DNA of 64,000 nucleotides from Streptomyces griseofuscus (GTDB lineage: Bacteria > Actinomycetota > Actinomycetes > Streptomycetales > Streptomycetaceae). The stretch covers positions 1,550,001-1,614,000 of the forward strand of contig NZ_CP051006.1 of assembly GCF_014673495.1 (NCBI RefSeq). The letters are read 5' to 3'. A program made the translations under genes and the position numbers. Of the stretch, positions 58,405-64,000 are shown piece after piece; positions within the stretch are counted from its first letter, which is position 1; the number at the start of each line of letters is the position of its first letter. Below the pieces are notes generated by a model. That model had not been told where the DNA came from and searched no databases. It was given only the letters and a program-made list of their open reading frames with translations.

Positions 58405-59733
58405 TCACAGGCCCACGTCGCGGCGGCGGATGTCCTCCAGGGACTCCCGGCGGACCAGCAGCCGGGCGCGGCCGTCGCGTACGGCGACCACGGGCGGGCG
58501 GCCGACCAGGTTGTAGCCGGAGGCCATGGAGAGGTGGTAGGCGCCGGCGACGGGTACGGCGAGGAGGTCGCCGGGGCGGATGTCGGAGGGCAGTTCGGCG
58601 TCGGCGGCGAGCACGTCGCCCGCCTCGCAGTGCCGGCCCACGACACTCGTGCGGACCGGGTCGGCCGCGCTGTGCCGGCCGATCAGCCGGGGCGCGTACC
58701 GCACGCCGTACAGGGCGGGGCGCGGGTTGTCGCTCATGCCGCCGTCCACGGCCACGAAGACGTGCTCGCCGGTGTGTTTGACCGACAGCACCCGGTAGAG
58801 CGCGATCCCGGCGGGGCCCGCGATCGCGCGGCCCGGTTCGATGATCAGACGGGGCACCGGCAGTCCGGCCGAGGCGCAGGCGTCGGCGAGTTCGGCGCGC
58901 ACCTTGCGGGCCAGCGAGGTGAGGTCCAGGGCCTGCTCACCGGGCCGGTAGGCGATGCCGTGGCCGCCGCCGAGGTCCAGTTCGGGCAGCACCACGCCGT
59001 ACTGCCCGTACAACCGGGCCATCAGTCCGACCATCCGGCGCACGGCGGTCAGATACGGCTTGACGCCGGTGATCTGGGAGCCCAAGTGGCAGTGCAGGCC
59101 GGTGAGTTCGAGGTTTGGCTGATCGAGGATGCGGGTGAGGGCGTGCAGGGCGTAGCCGTCCCGGATGGAGAGGCCGAACTTCTGGTCCTCGGTGCCGGTG
59201 CGGATCTTGTCGTGGCCGCCCGCGCTGATGCCGGGGACGACTCGCACCATCACCTTCTGCTTTCCGTCCGGCCCGACGGCGGCGGCAAGCCGGGCGATCT
59301 CCGAGGGGCTGTCGATGACGACGCGGCCGACGCCCAGGCGCAGCGCGGCCTCCAGGTCGCGGGGGGTCTTGGCGTTGCCGTGCAGCACGATCCGCTCGGG
59401 CGGGAAGCCGGTGGTGACGGCGAGTTCGAGTTCCCCGGCGGAGCAGACGTCGAGCCCGAGGCCCTCCTCCTCCATCCAGCGGGCCATGGCCCGGCACAGG
59501 AACGCCTTGGCTGCGTAAAGGACTTCGGCGTCGGGGAAGGCATGGCGGTAGGTACGGCAGCGGTCGCGCACCTCGGCCTCGTCCAGGATGTAGACGGGGG
59601 TGCCGAAGCGGTCGGCGACCTCGGCGAGCGGTACGCCGCCCACCGCGAGGTCGCCCGCGCGGGGTTCGGTGGTGGACGCGGGCCAGACCGACAACGCGTC
59701 GGTGGTCGTGGGTAGTTCGTGGACCGTGGTCAT
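58405..59733 (-). CDS. lysA: Diaminopimelate decarboxylase
   Basis: A 442-residue PLP enzyme converting meso-diaminopimelate to L-lysine. The PLP lysine is Lys76 in VLYAAKAFLCRAMA, with GLGLDVCSAGELELA, LHGNAKTP, LHCHLGSQI, DLGGGHGIAYRPGE (phosphate-binding Gly-rich loop) and IEPGRAIAGPAG. An N-terminal extension of about 30 residues precedes the barrel, as in other actinobacterial LysA. AGAGGAA lies before the ATG. A SAV_915 gene is 77 bases upstream on the same strand, probably in one transcript; a 40-bp palindrome ends it. Confidence 0.94.
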   Translation of the reverse strand: MTTVHELPTTTDALSVWPASTTEPRAGDLAVGGVPLAEVADRFGTPVYILDEAEVRDRCRTYRHAFPDAEVLYAAKAFLCRAMARWMEEEGLGLDVCSAGELELAVTTGFPPERIVLHGNAKTPRDLEAALRLGVGRVVIDSPSEIARLAAAVGPDGKQKVMVRVVPGISAGGHDKIRTGTEDQKFGLSIRDGYALHALTRILDQPNLELTGLHCHLGSQITGVKPYLTAVRRMVGLMARLYGQYGVVLPELDLGGGHGIAYRPGEQALDLTSLARKVRAELADACASAGLPVPRLIIEPGRAIAGPAGIALYRVLSVKHTGEHVFVAVDGGMSDNPRPALYGVRYAPRLIGRHSAADPVRTSVVGRHCEAGDVLAADAELPSDIRPGDLLAVPVAGAYHLSMASGYNLVGRPPVVAVRDGRARLLVRRESLEDIRRRDVGL

Positions 59734-59810
59734 CTCGGCGTTCCTCTTTCGGGCGGGCCGGCGTCGGGCGTTGCGTCGTCGAGCGTTGCGTCGTCGGGGG
59801 GAGACCGGGC

Positions 59811-60161
59811 TCAGGCGATCCGGGCGGTCCGCGGCGCGCGGGCGGCGGCCGGTGCGGACGGTGACACCGGGGCGGGCGCGGGGGCGGTGAACTGCGGGTC
59901 CACCGTGAGGACGGTGATGCCGAGCGGTGCGGTCAGGGTGCGCAGTTCGGCCTCCGCGAGGCGGATATAGGCGTGGCCGGAGCCGAGGGTGACGGTGAGC
60001 CGGCGTACGGAGGTGAAGCCGACGGCGGTGCGCTCGCCGAGCGGGGTGCGGAAGAGCCGTACCGCGCACCCGGAGGGTCCCGGCCGGACCGGGACGTACA
60101 GGGATCCGGCCGGGAAGGGTTCGGGGGGCTCGGGGTCGTCGCCGTGGCGGAGTTCTGTCAT
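59811..60161 (-). CDS. SAV_915 family protein
   Basis: A 116-residue protein of the streptomycete SAV_915 family. The core is SLYVPVRPGPSGCAVRLFRTPLGERTAVGFTSVRRLTVTLG followed by AYIRLAEAELRTLTAPLGITVLTVDP, and an Ala/Pro-rich tail. No catalytic residue is known. Family genes often sit next to lysA-like decarboxylases, as here. The ATG at 60161 has GGGAGG 6 bases upstream; an upstream in-frame start is not supported. Confidence 0.75.
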   Translation of the reverse strand: MTELRHGDDPEPPEPFPAGSLYVPVRPGPSGCAVRLFRTPLGERTAVGFTSVRRLTVTLGSGHAYIRLAEAELRTLTAPLGITVLTVDPQFTAPAPAPVSPSAPAAARAPRTARIA

Positions 60162-60371
60162 GAGGTGCCTCCCGTGAGGCAGGGAGCGTGGAGTCTGGGA
60201 GACCCCGGACGCGGGGAGGCGGTCCGGGGTTCGCTGTCGACGGTATGCCCGTGCCACCCGGTTGCCGGACCCTTCCTGACGTGACGCTGACGGGGATCCG
60301 GGCGGCTTTGACGGGTTGCTGACGACCCCGCCGGGAGGGCCGCGGACCGGGCGTCAGCGGGGCGCCAAGAA

Positions 60372-60402
60372 AGGGCGTACGCCCTGTTCCGGGGCCTGGA
60401 AC
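60372..60402. promoter_or_regulatory. Two adjoining palindromes upstream of the universal stress gene
   Basis: AGGGCGTACGCCCT (60372-60385) is perfect; GTTCC-N7-GGAAC (60386-60402) abuts it. They lie 48-78 bases before the usp ATG. They may be operators of a stress regulator; I cannot name one. Confidence 0.4.
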
Positions 60403-60449
60403 GGGGGTGTGATGGAGGGGATCCCCGAGAACCGCAGAAGGTGGCAGCG

Positions 60450-61016
60450 ATGTCCGAGTACCAGGAGTCGACGGCGGCGCGTGTGCTGGTGGGGGTCAGC
60501 GGCTCGCCGGGCAGTCTCGCGGCGCTGGGGCGGGCCGCCGTCGAGGCCCGGCTGCGCGGGGCGGAGCTGTGGCCGGTGACGGCCTGGGAGCCGCCCGAGG
60601 GGGATCTCGCCGCGCGCCGCTTCCCCGCCTCGGCCGCGCTGGCCCCGGAGTGGGAACGGCTCGCCAGGGAACGGCTCCTCGACGCGCTGCGCGCCGTGTT
60701 CGGCGACGCGTCGACCGGGCTGCCCGGCGGTGCGCTCGTCGCCCGGGGCGCCCCCGGGCCCGCGCTGGTGCGCCTCGCCGGGCGCGACACCGACCTCCTG
60801 GTGATCGGCACCGGCGGCCGCGGCCGGCTGCGCCGCGCCCTGTGGCCCTCGGTGAGCCGCCACTGCCTCGCCCACGCCACCTGCCCGGTCCTCGCGATCC
60901 CGCCCTCCCCCCTGCACGCCGCGCTGACACACGCCCACCGCCGCAATGCGTTGCGGCTGCGCTTGGACAGCGGTGACGTGGAGCGGGAGTTCGGGATCGC
61001 GCCGCCGGGGGTGTGA
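60450..61016 (+). CDS. Universal stress protein
   Basis: A 188-residue single Usp domain. The N-terminal strand is RVLVGVSGSPGSLAALGRA; the ATP-binding loop near the C-terminal end is LLVIGTGGRGRLRRALWPSVSRHCLAHATCPVLAI, close to the G-x2-G-x9-G(S/T) pattern, so ATP binding is likely, though the last Gly is not exact. A 30-residue basic tail follows. In Streptomyces such proteins respond to hypoxia and stationary phase. The ATG at 60450 is favoured over a GTG at 60441. Confidence 0.87.
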   Translation: MSEYQESTAARVLVGVSGSPGSLAALGRAAVEARLRGAELWPVTAWEPPEGDLAARRFPASAALAPEWERLARERLLDALRAVFGDASTGLPGGALVARGAPGPALVRLAGRDTDLLVIGTGGRGRLRRALWPSVSRHCLAHATCPVLAIPPSPLHAALTHAHRRNALRLRLDSGDVEREFGIAPPGV

Positions 61017-61200
61017 ACGGGGGCCGAGGGGGCCTGGGCGGCCCGGAGAGGGAACCGGCAGTTCTGGGCTGAGCCGCGCTGTGGCTGGATCGCCCTGGAG
61101 CAGAGTCGTCCGGGAGTTGAGTCCGGGGCCCGGGCCGCCCGGTGGCTGAATCGGCGCCGAACCGCCGCCCGGACGGAGGCCGCGTCAGTCCCGGTTCCGG

Positions 61201-61884
61201 TCACGCCTCGAAGCGGTACCCCATCCCCGGCTCCGTGATCAGATAGCGGGGGTGAGCTGGGTCGTTCTCCAGTTTGCGGCGGAGTTGGGCCATGTAGACG
61301 CGCAGGTAGTTGGACTTGTTGGCCTGGGTGACGCCCCATACCTCGTGCAGCAGATGCCGTTGGGTGATCAGCCGGCCGGGGTTGGTCACCAGGATCTCCA
61401 GGAGATGCCATTCCGTCGGGGTCAGCCGCACGTCCCTGCCGTCGCGCAGTACCTTCTTGGCGAGCAGATCGATGCGGAAGTGCGCCGTCTCCACCAGGAC
61501 CGGTTCCGGCGCGGCCGGGGCGTCCTCGGTGCGGCGGACCGCGGCGCGCAGCCGGGCCAGCAGTTCGTCCATGCTGAACGGCTTGGTGACGTAGTCGTCC
61601 GCGCCCGCGTCGAGCGCCGCGACCTTCTCACCCGACGCCTGCCGGGCGGACAGCACGATGACCGGCGCCCGGGTCCAGCCGCGCAGCGTCCTGATGACGT
61701 CGACGCCGTCCATGTCGGGCAGCCCGAGGTCCAGCAGGACCACGTCGGGTCTGCGCGCGGCGGCCAGGCGCAGGGCGGTGGCTCCGTCGGGGGCGGCGTC
61801 GACGCCGTAGCGGCGCGCCCGCAGATTGATGACGAGGGCCCGTACGAGCTGCGGGTCGTCCTCGACCACGAGCACCCGGGTCAT
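61201..61884 (-). CDS. kdpE: Response regulator KdpE
   Basis: A 227-residue OmpR/PhoB-type regulator. Receiver residues are Asp9, Asp10, phosphorylatable Asp52 (LLDLGLPDMDG), Ser79 and Lys101 (VTKPFS). The winged-helix domain (about 135-225) contains LTPTEWHLLEILVTNPGRLITQRHLLHEVWG, the KdpE-like recognition region. It should activate the potassium-ATPase genes under K+ limitation. The normal partner kinase KdpD is missing: kdpC ends at 62022 and only 137 bases, holding a strong hairpin and a tandem repeat, precede this gene. Confidence 0.9.
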   Translation of the reverse strand: MTRVLVVEDDPQLVRALVINLRARRYGVDAAPDGATALRLAAARRPDVVLLDLGLPDMDGVDVIRTLRGWTRAPVIVLSARQASGEKVAALDAGADDYVTKPFSMDELLARLRAAVRRTEDAPAAPEPVLVETAHFRIDLLAKKVLRDGRDVRLTPTEWHLLEILVTNPGRLITQRHLLHEVWGVTQANKSNYLRVYMAQLRRKLENDPAHPRYLITEPGMGYRFEA

Positions 61885-61900
61885 GAGGGGTCACTCTCCT

Positions 61901-61936
61901 GTCGTGGAGGTCGTGGAGGTCGTGGAGGGCGTGGAG
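61901..61936. repeat. Four tandem copies of a 9-bp repeat
   Basis: Units GTCGTGGAG x3 then GGCGTGGAG, from 61901 to 61936, 16-52 bases upstream of the kdpE ATG. On the minus strand the unit reads CTCCACGAC. It may be a slippage product or a regulator-binding array. Confidence 0.7.
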
Positions 61937-61956
61937 GGAGCTTCAGGGAGAGCCGC

Positions 61957-61999
61957 GGGAGCCGGCGCCGCCGGGATGTCTCCCGGGGCGCCGGCTCCC
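61957..61999 (-). terminator. Very stable hairpin between kdpC and kdpE
   Basis: GGGAGCCGGCGCC (61957-61969) pairs with GGCGCCGGCTCCC (61987-61999), and CCGGGA/TCCCGG extends the stem inward, about 19 bp with one bulge and a 4-nt loop. It starts 23 bases past the kdpC stop. Confidence 0.75.
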
Positions 62000-62021
62000 G
62001 AGTGCGGGTGAAGCCGGGCCG

Positions 62022-62654
62022 TCACCGCCCGGCGGTGAGGTCCCGTAGCGCGATGTTGAGTTCGAGGACGTTGACCTGCGGCTCGCCCACGAAGCCGAGG
62101 GCGCGGCCCTGGGTGTGCTCCTTCACCAGCCGCTCGACCCGCGCCACGGACAGGCCGTTGCGCTCGGCGACCCGGTGCACCTGGAGCTCGGCGTACGCCG
62201 GGGAGATGGCCGGGTCGAGGCCGGAGCCGGAGGAGGTGACCGCGTCGGCCGGGACCTGGGCGGGCCGCACGGTGTAGCCGGGCACGGAGTTGTCCTTGAC
62301 GACCTTCGCCCGGGCGTCCTCGACGGCCTTGACCAGCTTGGGGTTGTCGGCCGCCAGGTTGGTCGCCCCGGAAAGGACCAGTTTGTAGCGGGTGTTGACG
62401 GAGTTGGTGCCGAGGCCGGCGGCGGGCCGGGGCTGGAAGTACTTGAGGCTGTAGCCCTGTTGGCCGATGAGGGAGGAGCCGACGACCTTGCCGTGCGAGG
62501 TGATCTCGGAGCCGTTCGCCCTGCCGGGGAACAGCGCCTGGGCGACACCGGTGACGGCCAGCGGGTAGAGGACGCCGGTCACCACGGTCAGCACCAGCAG
62601 GGCCCGCAGGCCCGCCCAGAGCAACCGGGCGGTGTTCGTGACGGAGTTGTTCAT
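62022..62654 (-). CDS. kdpC: Potassium-transporting ATPase subunit C
   Basis: A 210-residue subunit of the Kdp high-affinity K+ pump. One N-terminal membrane helix (about residues 10-35, LLWAGLRALLVLTVVTGVLYPLAVTG) is followed by the periplasmic-facing domain with NGSEITSHGKVVGSSLIGQ, YFQPRP, and SGSGLDPAISPAYAELQVHRVAERNGL, all standard KdpC features. It begins 5 bases after the kdpB stop, in one operon with it. It stabilises the KdpA/B complex. Confidence 0.95.
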   Translation of the reverse strand: MNNSVTNTARLLWAGLRALLVLTVVTGVLYPLAVTGVAQALFPGRANGSEITSHGKVVGSSLIGQQGYSLKYFQPRPAAGLGTNSVNTRYKLVLSGATNLAADNPKLVKAVEDARAKVVKDNSVPGYTVRPAQVPADAVTSSGSGLDPAISPAYAELQVHRVAERNGLSVARVERLVKEHTQGRALGFVGEPQVNVLELNIALRDLTAGR

Positions 62655-62659
62655 GGCGA

Positions 62660-64000
<1,341 letters not shown>

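Noticed and set aside
57832..59715. A 627-codon plus-strand frame opposite lysA
   Set aside because: Antisense to lysA, which has full PLP motifs, and no promoter or ribosome site is present.
60386..60402. SOS box before the universal stress gene
   Set aside because: The arms are GTTCC...GGAAC, the reverse orientation of the GAAC...GTTC LexA core, and the spacing is wrong.
61885..62021. A decayed kdpD between kdpC and kdpE
   Set aside because: Only 137 bases are available and no kinase fragment can be read in any frame; only a hairpin and a short tandem repeat are there.

Overview
The window is chromosomal DNA from a Streptomyces-type actinomycete. The evidence is very high GC with strong third-position GC bias, GTG starts, GGAGG-like ribosome sites, several -10 boxes 6-8 nt before an ATG (leaderless transcription), and streptomycete marker families: a conservon, SpoIIE-type PAS/GAF phosphatase, SAV_915 protein, Rv2578c-type radical SAM protein and DUF3556. 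I see no tRNA, rRNA, insertion sequence, prophage or CRISPR array. It reads as conserved chromosome rather than an acquired island.

Layout: 1-4.3 kb holds a truncated F420-type oxidoreductase, a small holin-like membrane protein, a VOC protein, a DUF5107 protein and a GNAT acetyltransferase. 4.3-9.3 kb is a minus-strand run of peptidases (M55, M20, S9, S66 LD-carboxypeptidase) with overlapping stops and starts, suggesting a peptide or murein-peptide salvage operon. 9.4-18 kb carries a ClC channel with a palindromic operator candidate, a convergent MarR regulator, a methyltransferase, an 851-aa SpoIIE-type phosphatase and an MFS exporter fused to three carboxypeptidase-regulatory-like repeats. 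18-24.6 kb has SRPBCC, a radical SAM gene behind a LexA-like box, a secreted tripeptidyl-peptidase-like hydrolase, RidA, YihY/BrkB, a secreted four-Cys protein, a 28-bp tandem repeat and a HEAT-repeat protein.

25-36 kb is the metabolic core. A tandem 3-hydroxyacyl-CoA dehydrogenase and a TetR regulator precede the ethylmalonyl-CoA pathway operon (ccr, meaA, malyl/methylmalyl-CoA lyase, MaoC-type hydratase, methylsuccinyl-CoA-type dehydrogenase). Then come psd-pssA for phosphatidylethanolamine synthesis and a glycerate kinase that could drain glyoxylate. The ccr promoter has a perfect 15-bp palindrome inside its 17-bp spacer. 37-40 kb is an ADP-ribosylglycohydrolase / NUDIX / Sir2 cluster, with a macro-domain protein 8 kb away. 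40-42 kb has an Ada-AlkA fusion repair protein and a methylenetetrahydrofolate reductase.

42.5-46.9 kb is a conservon (cvnA-B-C-D plus P450) with overlapping or near-abutting genes. Its CvnB is a fused double roadblock protein and its P450 has QxxW in place of ExxR. 47.8-57.3 kb contains two phytoene-desaturase-like FAD oxidoreductases, a gamma-glutamyltransferase homologue, a DUF3556 membrane protein, an acyl-CoA ligase and a divergent PucR-type regulator, which may be a poorly described lipid pathway. 57.4-61 kb holds an NTF2-like protein, a decayed LysR gene, lysA with a 40-bp perfect palindrome terminator, a SAV_915 protein and a universal stress protein. The window ends in kdpB (cut)-kdpC-kdpE with no kdpD visible, and a very stable hairpin separates kdpC from kdpE.
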